The notes: generated by a model from the letters alone, not told the origin. A stretch of DNA of 64,000 nucleotides from Glossina fuscipes (GCF_014805625.2 NW_023998490.1:1094169-1158168); one strand, 5' to 3'. Positions 49,207-61,760 are shown, numbered from the stretch's first letter. Numbers and translations: made by a program.

Positions 49207-52139
49207 GTACGTATTGTCTTCAATTAGAAATTTCATCAGAAATTATTTAATTTATTACTTAATTCAATATATTGGTAGTATTCGCAGATCGAATTAAGTG
49301 CATATAAAGAAGATTTTATTTTATTCTGATAGGCCGATGAACTCCATAGGCACTTTCTAGAAAATTCAAGCTTACTTTTTTTGGAAAGTACGTGCTCGTA
49401 GTATAACTTCATTTAATTTAATCGACTTAGTATTATGTACTGCACGTCTATATAAAGAAACTAAGCTCTCAGAATTAATGCGATGGCGCATAATTGTGTA
49501 ATCTACGTTCCAAGGCAGATTGTTCGTTACGTGCCTGCTCTAAACCTGTTTCGTAATTGCGATTCACACTAAGATCCAAGTTCAAAAATACTCCAAGTAT
49601 TAAGTATGGCTTGTCTTTCCATTAGTCTAAATGGAATTTACAACACTCTATGTTGCTAATGGAAAGTGATCTTTTCAGCTCATCTATAAGACTAAAGTGA
49701 TATGATAAAAATGCTGCTGAGATAAATCATTTTATTACTTAATAATTATACTTGAAATCAATTTTAATTGATCCCGTTCCGTTGCTTATCAAATTCATTG
49801 CTTGTTCATACGTTGCTTGTTTGTGCGCAGTCAATAGGATTGGCCTGTCAGATGACAAGCTTGGGCAGTACCAAAGCATTGGTTTTTGAGCAAACTTTTC
49901 ATTTGTGTGCCTGTGAGAAAATATTTATTTTAATTTCAATGGTTCACGTCACTTTCTTCGAATTGTATTTATATTTTTGCAAAAATTTGGATCATTGGTC
50001 CGCGCAATTTCAAGTGAAGAGACATGGCTTTCTAATCAATACCAACTTTTCAATTGGTTTCTTACTCTTGCGATACGGAACTCGCTTGATTTCAAAACGT
50101 TTAAATAGACTAATAGCAGGCTGCCACAACCATTTTTAGTTACATGACTCAAAACTAGTTTGAAAATGGATCCACTAAGTTCGCGAATACCGCTAAAATA
50201 GACAACCTACAGCTAGTGAAGATTTAACGTTTAACACGAATCTTTGTTCAAATCACGATTTTGATCGATTGATTGGCTCGTTTAGAAATTCTGAGATTTA
50301 TGAAATACGCGCATGGGCTGGCCGAGGTTAGAGGTTTAATATAACTTAACATTTCTCCTTGTCATATGGTGCTCTGTGTTTGCTGGTTCTTATGGATAAT
50401 TCATTTGTGAGATAAAATTTTCAAACTTAAAAAGTGTTCAGCAATTGTTGTATTAATTAAAATTTCTTCTTATGATTCCATTGGAACTCGCATGGAACTC
50501 GAGTTTACTACATGTGAAGACGTAAGTAAATATTGTCGCGATGATTTTAAGATTAGCATCTGAGATTATTTTAAAGTTTATAAAGCTATCACATACCGTC
50601 ACCTTTTCCGTGGCACCAAAAATACCGGCGTTTGTTAAATACTCTCCACGCTCGACTTTAGCTTAACTTGATGCTTTCTTGGTTATATTTAGCTTAACTT
50701 GAAAAGTTTCTGTGTGCGAGAATAATAGACTCTTCAACTATTCTATTTTGTCAATCAATAATAGGTTTATTACAGCAAGCAATAGCAATAAACAAATGAG
50801 TTTAACGGCACTTCGTTGCAAAATACAAATAGCCTAACTAAGCCAGAGGTGCTTTAGCGTGAGTTTACATTCGCATTCAAATTCATATTAAATATTTTCC
50901 TAAACATTTTCGTAACTAAGGACAAAGCGACGGGCTGTTTACAATTCTACGAGTCTTCTTTTGAAAAATTCTTTCTGCCAATTCTTGAATCAATCAAATT
51001 TTTCTTCTTCTTAAGATTTGAAATGCTAAATGAAAGTACCGCTACGAGCTACAGGCTTGGACGGCTCCTGCATGCAACTATAAGAAATGAAGCAATAAAT
51101 CAACGCAAGTTTTGACGGAAAGTAATTTATAATTTTTTTCTATTACGGGCACGATTGTCAGCGAATCAAGGATCCTTTAAGGATCCATCGTCTACACATT
51201 TTCTATGTTTAATTTTTTTACTCTGAGTGTTTAAGTAGAACGTTGTAGAACTATTTGCAGCAACTTTCCCTTCGTCACTTCTCTCTGACCGCGACCGTGT
51301 TACATGAACAGGGAACATCACCTGAGTGGTTGTGCGAAATTGAAAAAAAAGAAGAAAATTCCAAATTTTTTAATGATCATTACCTTAAAGTTTTGATGTG
51401 GGCATGGACCAAAAATAGAAATGATTGAATCCCCGGAATGGCATTTTTAAATTCGCATTTTTGGATGTTATTAGCAGACGAAAATGTATTAGAAGCTCAT
51501 TATTTTCTTACTTTAAAAAGAAAGGCGTAATAGAGCTAACATAGAAAAAAACTAAATAACATAGAAAAAACTAGATAAAATTACTTAATAAGGCTTAATT
51601 CCCATTAACCAAGTCAATAGACAATATCTTAAATCATCGTCCATCTGCTATTCTGCTTGGTATTTTAAGCACATGACCAATGAGCATAAGTCGACGAAAT
51701 CCTTTTCTCTTATTTTGTTTACATTATCTGGAACTGATAGATGAAAATCTCTCATAACATTGTAAAATCAACTGAAAGTATTTTCCAAGTATCAATGTAA
51801 AAAAATGGGCGCAAGAAAATTCTCGATAAATAGTTGAAATGTTTTGAAAACGTTTTTTTTTTTTTTATTTTTGATTTTAATATTGAGTAAAAGAAAAAGT
51901 TCGTGGCGTGTTTTCAATCATAATTTTAACGCAATTGTTTCTTACATATTAAATGCACTATATTAAGTAACGCATATGCTGCTTCAATCGACAGCCTCGC
52001 CTTGCTGGTAATCGCTATAGAATTTCTTAGATATCCGGACGGCAAATTTAAACTTAGTCAAGTGACTTTCAATTATTTCCAAACTCAAATGAATAAAATA
52101 CTTTCGCATGAGTATCCAAATATGCAAAAGGTCACGGAA

Positions 52140-52215
52140 GTTGTCCGTCAGCCTTTAAATCCATGCTTTGTAAATTTATTTACGAAATATTCTGAGAGTA
52201 AATCAATAAAAATAA
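52140..52215 (+). mobile_element. SINE tail fragment, second tail type
   Basis: GTCAGCCTTTAAATCCATGC, then TTTGTAAATTTATTTACGAA and ATAAAAATAAAAAAA match the tail of the copies at 26487 and 27849. The tRNA-like head is not recognisable upstream. It lies at the 3' end of a 75-codon open frame, which is therefore at least partly repeat. Confidence 0.6.
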
Positions 52216-53125
52216 AAAAATACCTATAAAAAGTCACTTATTGCATACTCTGCTTACAGAGGATTGGCATGGCTAACCCCATGTGCTAGGATAACGGCCA
52301 CGAACTCTTTTCTTGTATCAACATTAAAATTGTAAAGTTTTAAAAAAATTTTTACAAAATATTAGTATAGAAATCTTTAGAGAGCCTTTTTTTGGGCACA
52401 TTTCAAGATGCGGTCTAGAAAATAACTGTCACGAATTTTCTATTGCCATGAATATGCGTAACTCGCAGTGAACGCTCTTAACTTTGTTTGCTTTCTTTCT
52501 TCTTGTCAATCTTAATATGTTTGTATAGGTATCCCTCAAACAAAGCCCATAGAAAGCCGAAACGATAATAACATGAAAAACTCAAGACATATATCGAAAA
52601 ACAAATTTCCTTTATGCTCTTTCTTTTCAGAGTCTTAAGGACAATAAGAAGAAAAAAAAAAAGAAAAAACAAATGAAAATTCTCTTCGAAATTTGAGTTA
52701 ATTTTCTATTATCGTACGATTATTTCCCCCCAAAAGAAGATACGTAGCATGACACTCTTAAAAGAATAAATATTTGAATAACTCTGAGGTAAAAAATACT
52801 CTATAAGCGAAAACAAATCTCATCTTAAGTAAGTAACTTAAGGACAATGTGCGAAAAATGTGAACACAAAATTAACTAAAGTGCAAACGGTGGCTGAATG
52901 TGCGTTTATAGTTGTTGTGGTTGTTGTTGTTGTTGTTGTTAATATAAATAAGTGAGAATCTGGTGAATGAGTACGTCAGCCGAAAAAAAGCTCCTTATAA
53001 TTGAGCATCCCCAAAAAATCATTTTTTGTTTTATTTCGAAAGTTTATATATGTTTGTTTACATTTTCATGTAATTCGGCTGAGGGTTGTTTTGTTCAAGT
53101 TCATTGAAATTCATTTCAATTTTTT

Positions 53126-53127
<2 letters not shown>

Positions 53128-53156
<29 letters not shown>
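53128..53156. repeat. T29 homopolymer
   Basis: 29 consecutive T on the plus strand, about 200 bases upstream of the candidate exon at 53355. Confidence 0.95.
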
Positions 53157-53158
<2 letters not shown>

Positions 53159-53237
53159 TAACCATGTTGTTTCTATCCTGTTATTCTGGTCTTTTCCGCC
53201 CTCTTCCAACCCGGAGCGTGGAGAGTTAAAGCTTTTT

Positions 53238-53280
53238 ATTTTATTTATTTAGTTACTTAGGCAGTCAGTCAGTCAGTCAC
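53238..53280 (+). promoter_or_regulatory. Candidate initiator cluster upstream of the 53355 exon
   Basis: GCAGTCAGTCAGTCAGTCAC at 53261-53280 contains three overlapping TCAGTC initiator matches about 80-90 bases before the ATG. A weak TATTTATT lies about 28 bases further upstream. No downstream promoter element is at the right spacing. It could equally be a plain CAGT microsatellite. Confidence 0.25.
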
Positions 53281-53354
53281 GATTGAGACGTTACTCAAAT
53301 AGAACACATTTTCTAAAGAAAACGAAAGTTTAATTCGATAAGGATTTTATAAAA

Positions 53355-53464
53355 ATGACCGCCGGTTTTTTACAAACGCTGCAAACAATAACAACAACTA
53401 ATCAAAATGGACACCAATCATCTAATCAGCAATTACCAGAACTTGATTACAGCAAACTATTCAG
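53355..53464 (+). CDS. Candidate first coding exon of 36 codons, phase-2 donor
   Basis: ATG in context TTATAAAAATGACC, which fits the fly start consensus (A at -3, A-rich). It opens MTAGFLQTLQTI..., a Gln/Asn/Thr-rich stretch, then QQLPELDYSKLF, and runs into a good donor, TTCAG|GTAAAC, at 53464/53465. Without splicing the frame stops at once (TAA inside the donor). Codon use is unlike the flanking AT-rich DNA. I do not recognise the peptide. The donor phase equals that of the collier exon 4.1 kb upstream on the same strand, so it could splice to the same next exon and give a collier isoform with another amino terminus. It could also begin a different gene, or be chance. Confidence 0.45.
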
Positions 53465-54905
53465 GTAAACTGTGAGATTTTTAATTTAAAAAAATTTATG
53501 CTAGAAATTAGTAGAAAAACTTTAAAAAAAAAAATGTATTTTAATTTTCACTTTACTGACAAAAAAAGAGAAAAAAGAAAAGAGAAAAGAAAGGGGGAAA
53601 AAATGGACAAAATATTGTCATGAAAAAAAAAAAAAAAGAAATGGTTAGCATTGACTTTTTCCGCTTCCGTTTCCGCTTTACAGAATTTGTAACATACTTC
53701 ATTCTTTTTATCATTTTTATTGTCATTTTTACCGTTATTTGTTGTGTGTTGGTTTTCTTTTTAGTTGTTACGTTTTCACAGTTTTATTATTTTACTTTGT
53801 CAAGGTATTGCTCGAATAATTGTTTCAACCTGAACACCCATTAACGACTGTATGTGCTAAGACTGGCCAAAAAAAAAAAAAAATAATAAATATATATTCG
53901 CATATATATATATAGTATACACGTTACTTACTCGTCAGCATTTGTTTTCCCACCATCCGTTCTGAGTTATTTTCTTTATTTTCAATTGAGTTCTTTTTTT
54001 TTTTCATTTGCTTCCCCATCGTTTCATTGTCCTCTTTGGCCATAGGAACTTTAAAATTTGAAATCCCATTTACTCGGTGTAATGTTAGGTGGTCCGAAAA
54101 ATCAATGCAACAGACAACTTTAGTTCACTTTACCGGCTCAGACTAACTATCTTCGATCCAAATCCGGTAGTTTTAGAACTTATTTTGCATATCTGTAGGG
54201 TTCATATAAACATCGTGTCTATCGTACGGAGAATTTGGTTTCATAAGCTGAAAATTGTTTTTAAGAATTTGCTTCACCTAAACTGTGTGCAAAGGAACTT
54301 CAGCCCGTTGGTCTACCTTCAATAAACGAAAAATCCATTGTTTCTTTTTTTTATTAAAACTTTTTTATGGTTTCAAAATTGTGAAGCCTTTAGTTTATAG
54401 TGCTAGGTGGACTTAATCACCATGGCGCACGAGTCCGTTGTAAAAACTCGAGAGATTTTAACAATGGTTTTTAATCCACACAAATACCTACAGATTGCAA
54501 AACTTTATTTAAAATGTCTATGATATGCGATCGGTGCATCGTGTGAATGCTTGAAGGAATAAAACCGAATACAATTGGTTTGCAATTTGAAACTTCCAGT
54601 TATCTGCAATGCACTATATTTTACATCACAATTGTGTATACGATTGTGTTAAATATATTTAGAGTTTTGTACCCCTGTTAGTGCATCTGCTTGATTTTCT
54701 AGGAAAAGACCGGCGCTAAGTGGGATTGTGCCTTCTTACCAATAATTTTTTCTAGTCGTCATAGTCTTGTCTAGGCATGTGAAAAATGTCGCCTGACTGA
54801 CGCCCATGTATAAAAAAGTATATTTCATAACTAATAATTTGGGATTTAGAAGTGGATGCCGATCGGTAAACTATTTTCCTGTGTGAGTTCGACTTTTCGC
54901 CATTC
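53465..54905 (+). other. Probable intron, non-coding
   Basis: AT-rich, with several A and T runs (53528-53640, 53870-53882). The 74- and 78-codon open frames at 53620 and 54089 have no recognisable domain. Confidence 0.45.
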
Positions 54906-54910
54906 TTACG

Positions 54911-55365
54911 GCTGTACGCTCATCTGTCCGCGAGCTCGTCCATCTATAAGAAGGACTTTGTATAAGCCTTCTGGTTTGCAATCCCGTTCATAAGCTCGCT
55001 CACTTATCTGTTCGTAAGCTCTCTCGCCTCAACGGGCTCGTTCGTTTATTTGTACACTCGTCCTTTTATACGCTCGTAAATTTTCACATCCACTTGTACG
55101 ATCGCTGTTCGTACGCTTGCCCGTTTTTTAAGTCCTTCTGTGTATAAGCGCGCTCATCTAAAAGTCCATTTGCTTACAAGTCCGCCCATCAACGAAGACG
55201 TGCGTCTATAAACCCGTCAGTCTGTAAGACTTCGAGCACAAACCGTACGTCCGTAAATCCTTTGCGTGTAAACACGATTGCCTATCAGCCCGTTCGTGTA
55301 AAAGTCTGTTCTGTGTGTAAGCCAGTCTATAAGACCGCCCACCTACCAGCCTACCCATCCATAAG
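54911..55365 (+). repeat. Degenerate minisatellite, unit about 16-20 bases
   Basis: A 450-base block made of diverged copies of a CTCGTYCRTYTRTAAG-like unit: CTCGTCCATCTATAAG, CTCGTTCGTTTATTTGTACA, CTCGTCCTTTTATACG, CCGTCAGTCTGTAAG and CCAGTCTATAAGACCG are examples in order. Unit length drifts and some are partial. All stop-containing frames are broken on the plus strand; an open minus-strand frame (55206-55445) is a by-product. It lies in the presumed first intron. Confidence 0.7.
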
Positions 55366-58300
55366 TTTAGAAAACAAAAGCATTTTCTTGGAGTTAAGAC
55401 CAGTTTAAAGCCTGTTATATTATAATATATCTTAGATGTGGCCATTGGTAATTTTCATCTTCTGGCAAATATAAATCGACTTATTTCATGGGCTGCAGTT
55501 TCGTCGGATGAATCTTCATACTTCTCCCACATTCCAGTGCATCTTTTATGCATGAAAGCAGGGTGCAAACTTCTCTAAAACGTCAGCAACGTATAATATC
55601 GATATGGACTTGGCACGAGTACATACCTGCATTACTTAAAAATTCGCAAATTCGCTTGGAAAACTCTACAAAAGATCGACCATAGCATACGCAAGGTATT
55701 CCTGTCCCTCAAAATTTGTCAGATCATTTTGCCTATAATAAAATCGGAAAATTCGTCTCTTATTTAATATTTAAGTTATTTTAACCTCATCACATAAACA
55801 TAGTCCACCATTACAATGAATTCATTGGTGATTGCTATGCAAAAAAAAAATAAAAATATTTTCACATAAATACTATAAAGCATTTTGTTATCTTCTTCGG
55901 ATATAAAATTTTACAACAAAGTAACTAACTGTCTTTAATAAAATTATCATCATATAGGTAACATACACAAGCACACAATTCTCGCAAAAGCATAGTTTTA
56001 CAAAAGGTATCTAAAAAGAAATTCAATAAAATTGCTTAGGCTTAAACCGAAATTCTTAATACCCTCCGTCCACATGCTGTGACGCCAAAAGAGTGAAAAC
56101 ACGCTTTAAAAGTTTGAACTATCCGGTACTAAAAGTAAGCTGTTCCTGCTGCACTACCTGTTGATCGTTGGCCATCTCGTAGAACACGACTGCAGAATAA
56201 TGCAAAGAGCGAATATATTAATACAATGATGGCCATAGAGCTCGTATCGTATTAGCGGCTTTTTAGATGTAACGAGGCTTCGAAATCGAAAAGATTGGGT
56301 TCAACACATGTCTTTCGTGTAGGTTAAAAGATTTGCGTAACAATTTTCATAATTCCTGGCATATTTCTAGATATGGATATGTAGTCCCATAATTTTTTTT
56401 TCAATATTTCTCCAAAGCAGGAGGAGCTCTTAAGGTATTTTCTAAAAGGTTCTAAAGTATTTCTTAGTCTGCCCCCCGTACGGAAGATTGAAATAAACAC
56501 TGCACCGGCGCTCCACAGTCGCAACGGTCATGTACTGCACACATCCGAGTACCATCAGGGATCGTGTGGTTACAAAACACTACACATACACTCCATCTTT
56601 GTGTCCGGCCAATTGGCGAATGTCCACTATGTACTACGTACACAAAAAATTTAGTAATGCACCGTTATAGGTATAAGAGGCAATCGTATACACATCTGTT
56701 CGGAAAAATAGTTGTTTAGTTAAAATTTTTTCCATTAGCAGCACACTAGACTCACTCTTCTTTGAATCCATAGGAAATCGAACATATCCTTAGTACATGG
56801 AGATGCAGTATTTTTTCTGCAACGGGCAAGTGCTCGCGCTATATGAGGAGCGAATCCGTCTATCTGGCCATTCGAAGATCAGTCTTGACTTGATTGTCTA
56901 CTTGACATCTTTCGTAGTGAAGACATGATGAAGAGTAACTCACTCTTCTATGAATTGCAATATGCGGAGTTATTTCACTTTTAAGACATGGATGCGTTAT
57001 CTTCTCTTTTGCGTAAAAAGGTACGCTAGAAGGATATTGCTAAATTATTGTACTGTTTAGGATGACTGAGCTCACTATGGCCACGATTAACATTCTTATT
57101 TCCTGCTTCAGAGTTTTCGATGGGAGACATTATCCAATATTTGTTTGCGTAGGTTTTCTAATACATGATTGCTTGGTTTCATCTTAACTGTTAGTCTATC
57201 GATCACCGATGGTCTCCTAGTTTAAGCGATGGTCTCCTTTGCAGGACAACTTTTGCTACTTTTTTCGCAACTTTTAGTAGCAATAACTCTCGCTTCATGT
57301 CAGCTAAACTAGTTTGGCATATTCAAGCGTGGCAAACGGTTTACAAATTCCAACATACTTGCACGTTTTACATCGAACACAGAACCACAACATAAAAGCA
57401 TTTAAAGGGGATTTTCTTCGGTTTAAACTTTTTGTGAAACATAAATTAACCCGATAGCTATGTGTTTCACATGCGTTTGCATGTTTACGTTGTAGTTGGA
57501 TAAGTGTTATCCTGATTATAAATAAATTTTGTGCATTGTTACGGAAACAGAAAGGTGCCTTCTAGTGCTTGAATGCAGTGAAAAGGAGTCTTCTACCCAT
57601 TGAATGTCCGATTATTTGCTTGCAATCATGGAGAAAATTTTATATTTCTTTTGTGTCCCTTTCTCTCATAAATCACGTTCATTATATTTCTCTGCATACG
57701 ATTTATGGGATACTTTCGACCTTGTCAATTAGTGAAATATTTTCAACCAACCAAATGTAATTTTTGTTCTTTTTTTTTGGTTTCATTTTTTTTTTTTTTT
57801 TTTTTTGGTTTTTTTTAAAAAGAATAATTTATCCATATGCTCGAGCAAGTGGAGTCGATGGTATGGCGTAAATTTGGAATAAAAATGGAAATGACAACCT
57901 TTGCATTTTATGCATATGTCGGTAGAGGTATTTATATCATTTCGATGATAACAGCTTTTATATAAATTACACGTTTCGAAAAGAGTAAAAACAATAGCAG
58001 GTACGCATATAAATCACAACTTGTTATTGACTTTTGCAATGAGAAGAATCGCAAAGTAAAAAAAAAAAAAAAAAAAACAACTTCAAAGTTTCATATATAC
58101 GCTTATATAGGGAAAACATGTAAAACATTTGTATGCTTTTACAGAGTTCTAAAGTATTTGCTTGGTTGCGAATATATTTCATACTTTAATAATGATTATG
58201 GCAACTGTAGATAAAAATTTTACAAGAATTACATCGAGAAATTCAATGATCATTGAAAAATTGCAATAAAATTTTTATTTCTTTTATTTCCAATGTCCAT

Positions 58301-58535
58301 TAAGCGACTACGAAGTGCTCGCAAATTTCCAGCTAAGACAAAATATAAATTAAGCTCGGCTTAGATGGCACACTATCCCTATGGGGGGTGTTATGCGAGG
58401 TGTTGCTAAAAGCATTCTTTTCCTTATCACTCTCTCTTCGTATTACCGCTTTCTTTAATTACTGACTCTTGCTGCTGCTTACTCCTACAGTTGCGTTTGG
58501 CCATAATAATGCTTTCGCTAGTAATTCTTTTTCTT
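55366..58535. other. Probable intron, non-coding
   Basis: No exon recognised. The block 56460-56650 is GC-richer than its surroundings (CTGCACCGGCGCTCCACAGT near 56500) and may be an unrecognised transposon. A 22-base T run lies at 57786-57807 and an A run at 58060-58078. Confidence 0.45.
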
Positions 58536-58539
58536 ACTT

Positions 58540-59145
58540 ACTATATTTATACCCTCCAAAGGATAAGCGGTATATTCATTTAGTCAAAACGTTTGCAAGA
58601 CCCAGAAGGAAAATTCCGAAATCCAACAAAGTAAACACAGATTTCATTAGCATCAAACACTGACTTGGTTTACTCATGTCCGTCTGTCCGTGTGTATAAA
58701 GCTTCTTGTAAACATTCTCCTGGTCGCAAAAATGGAGCTATCGACTTGAAGTTCGGTTAAAACATCGGAAGTTCTTGGACGACGCTTGATGTTGGAAATG
58801 GCCACGCCTACAGTAAACGGAAATTGAGAACAACTCAATAGGAATAAGAAATTGGTTTTTTTCTTATCATTGACAAGCCGCAGCATGTATATTCGATGGA
58901 TGATGTTGCACAAAAATGTACAAAAATGGAAAAAATTGAAAAAAATTAATTGTTTTTTCGATATATTTACAACGCCTGCACGCCTATACCTCTTATATTG
59001 GAAACAGAAAAATCAGCCGCAGCTTCTCCATATTGCAGAGCATGAAAATTTAGTTCGTGTACTTATTTAGTCTTTTTTAGGATAAGGGCGATGGGTATAA
59101 AAGATCCGGTCACGACTATATAGAATTTTCTTACTTGTTTTCTAT
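58540..59145 (+). repeat. Family B copy, most complete
   Basis: Starts TATACCCTCCAAAGGATAAG with GGTATATTCATTTAGTC, then GACCCAGAAGGAAAATTCCG near 58600, GTCCGTCTGTCCGTGTG near 58680, ATCGACTTGAAGTTCGG near 58740 and TGGACGACGCTTGATGTTGG near 58778. It ends GGGTATAAAAGATCCGGTCA near 59093 and TTTTCTTACTTGTTTT near 59126. The ends resemble the GGTATA-bounded dispersed repeats common in higher flies. No protein coding seen. Confidence 0.65.
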
Positions 59146-59399
59146 TACTGCTTTTTCCTTCAACTGTCTGATGCTATACCTGTGTGTTCGCACAGGTGCT
59201 TCTGTCTGCCATTGCTTCTTATCTACAACTACTTTTTTCTGCAACTATTTCTTCATTTTACTGTTTCTTACTGTAAAAGCCTTGTCTTCCTACTTCTTTT
59301 TCCTACCAGATAGAGTGTCTACTACTGTTTGTTTCTGTCATTATTTCCTTTTTTTAGGCCGGTTTTCCTTCTAGACTTCTTTCTTGCTAGTACCTTGCG
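59146..59399. other. Pyrimidine-rich spacer
   Basis: Rich in CTTCTT and TACTACT-type sequence; the 79-codon frame starting 59135 reads mostly Phe, Leu and Ser and is not credible as a gene. Confidence 0.4.
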
Positions 59400-59590
59400 C
59401 ATATCAAGCAAAGTGATGGAGTATGCTAAGGACCCTGACTAGCAATTCAATAGTCACGAGTCCAATTATCAAGTGCGGTAGAGCTTTCAATAGAGACGAT
59501 AGCCTAATTTGCTAGTACTTTAAGACTTCAGTCTTCGAATTTATTTTTCTGCCTTGTTTCTCTTAATTATAATAACAATAATAATAATGA
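59400..59590 (+). mobile_element. tRNA-derived SINE, first tail type
   Basis: AGCAAAGTGATGGAGTATGC resembles a degraded tRNA A box region; CACGAGTCCAATTATC lies at the B box place; then GTGCGGTAGAGCTTTCAATA, GACGATAGCC, TTTAAGACTTCAGTCTTCGA and ATTTATTTTTCTGCC. The tail matches 13924-14095. AATAATAATA-type sequence follows near 59570-59590. Confidence 0.7.
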
Positions 59591-61270
59591 TAATATTATT
59601 GCCCCTTTTGCTGCCTCCCCTATCGCTTGTTCTTTCTATTGCTGCTTCTCTCTACTACTGTTACTTACAATTTAAAATGTTCTTGTCTGCAATAAACGTA
59701 AGGCGGTAAGGCAGTGTAAGAATTCTAGTACATAGCCGCAAATTAAAGCTTAGTCAACGTATCCCGATCTTATCACCTTACAAGGTCTTTAGTAAAATCA
59801 ACAAGCTCTTAGAAACCGTTCAGTAAAATCAGAAAACACCGTACTCGATCGCTTAACAAATTAAAAACAACAAAATAGAATGTTGTAGAACAAGAGTTCT
59901 AACTTAAAGCATTTGTTCGCTTTGTTGTGGCCATCCTCCATAGCTACATATGGCGATGACAATGTATCGAGACAATCCAAAGCCTGATCGCCGAGCAAGT
60001 GTTAAGAATGACGGCATATTTTAAGTCTATTTATGACGTTGTGCTAAGAAAGCATCCCCACACAAATTCTTTGCTTCACACTGTTATAATTTATGAGTAA
60101 CAGGCAAGAAACCCAAATTTTCTTGCCTTTCGGAGGAAAAGGTGCTCTTAGTTAATATTGCACTTTATGCGCGTTCGTTTATCGATCTGGTCCATTTTCA
60201 GTGCCAATCAAATTTGAAGCCGACCTTTTCATTTCGAACGGACTGGCTTAAATCTTTGCTGCTCAAACGTTTTATGCTGTCACTTATGCACCATTACTCC
60301 ATACCACCAATACACATATTTTTACCCGAACGTTAGTGTATGTATGCAATAGACGAAAAGCTACAATATAGAGTGTTACTGCCAAGCAGCTGCAGATTCT
60401 TTATATGTAATTTAGTATCTTACGTAGATGGAATTAGATATTTCTGACAGGCTTAAGCATTCTTTAGGACATATTAAATTGCCTAATGTCTCTGAAAACT
60501 GTGATATGTCGATTTGTTCACTGCGTCTGTTCTGGAACTGGAATTGTGCATGACAGTTAGACGCAACAACTTAGTTTTTTTGGCTTTGCGATCGTAATTA
60601 AGGGCTTAGTGTGTTTTACATTTGCATTTCACTCTTCATTAGGCCTTTTCAAACGAAGGGGTAAACTGGGATCTGGAAAACTTTCTTATTGCAAAGAGCT
60701 TGTCTTAGAGTTATCTTAGAGCTGCGTTACAATCTTTACTATCAATATCATTCATTTCGATTTAATTAAGCTAAATTAGAAAGAGTTGCACGAATTCTGC
60801 GCACTCTTGTCCGATACCTTCTGTTACTTTTACCATCATATGAGGAGCATTGTCTACAAAACTGTATTAATATCCCTTTTCTTTGTACCAAAGACCAAAC
60901 ATTAAATGCGTTACGCTTCCGATTAAGCCATCTGGAGGAAATAACGATTTGCCAATGTTACTATGCTAACTGAATTTTAATATATCTAGTCATGCTTCTA
61001 AGCACTCCTACCACCCTATTAAACGTAGCCAGCATTACTTGGAAGATAATTTTTGTTGGCCTTTTAACGATGACTTTAATGATGATTTTAAATGATGCTT
61101 TTAATCTATTTTGCACATCGCAACTTTTGCTCTTGTTTTCTGTTAGTTTTTTCTTTTTAGTACATATAATAGTACATCGACACGCAGGTATTCGTTTGTT
61201 GGATTCTGCTTTTTTTTATATAATATATTCATTTTTTTACTTTTATTCACATATAAATGTTTATTTTTTC
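59591..61270. other. Probable intron, non-coding
   Basis: No exon or transposon protein recognised. Confidence 0.45.
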
Positions 61271-61275
61271 AACTT

Positions 61276-61368
61276 AATAATAAATTAGTCAGAGAAATAT
61301 ATGCCAAGTGCTAAGGCACTTGTATCTAAGGTAATCGGATTTTTATTGAAAACTCTACCGCAACTTTT
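61276..61368 (-). mobile_element. SINE, first tail type, 5' truncated
   Basis: The minus strand reads GCGGTAGAGTTTTCAATAAA, CCGATTACCTTAGATACAAG, TGCCTTAGCACTTGG and ATATATTTCTCTGAC. It lacks the tRNA-like head, as expected for a truncated reverse transcript. Confidence 0.65.
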
Positions 61369-61489
61369 TGTTGGGTAATTGATATTTTGTGCAATTCTAT
61401 CTATGAGATATAGAAATGAAAAAAGGCTGATTCATTAACAATACGATCCTGTTTTGTTCACGACATAAATCTTAATGTCTAAGCAATAG

Positions 61490-61760
61490 CTTCATACCCC
61501 CATATATATATATATATATGTAGAAGGTGCAAGTGCTAAGTTTGTGCAGATGTATGTAGCACCCGGAACGTTTTGAGATTGATCTACCTTTTATTATACT
61601 GATCGACTTGGAAGCAGTTGCTGAATCGATCTTTGAAACTTGTTTGTCCGCCTGTTTCCCCTGGCATCTTGCGTTCAACGTATAAGTTGCATCTTCCAAG
61701 ATGCTTTAAAGAAATTCGGTACAAAAGCGTGTTTTGGCCCAGGTACGAACATTATTGAAA
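61490..61760 (+). repeat. Family A copy, left end
   Basis: CTAAGTTTGTGCAGATGTAT near 61535 matches 1128-1150. It is followed by GAGATTGATCTACCTTTTAT, TTGTTTGTCCGCCTGTTTCC near 61641, CGTATAAGTTGCATC, and GGTACAAAAGCGTGTTTTGG at the place of the GGCACACTGACATG block. A TA run lies at 61501-61520. Confidence 0.5.

Larger units (their letters stand above)
49207..53250 (+). other. Probable intron 1 of collier, non-coding
   Basis: Begins with donor GTACGTATTG. No DNA-binding-domain exon (expected to start LGIGRAHFEKQ) was found here or later in the window. A GTT run lies at 52917-52940. A SINE tail is present at 52140-52215. Open frames at 49768-50139 and 52002-52229 show no cellular domain. Confidence 0.5.

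Noticed and set aside
52002..52229. 75-codon frame with LRYPDGKFKLSQ-like, protein-like start
   Set aside because: Its 3' half matches the SINE tail at 27930-28005, so it is not a cellular exon on present evidence.
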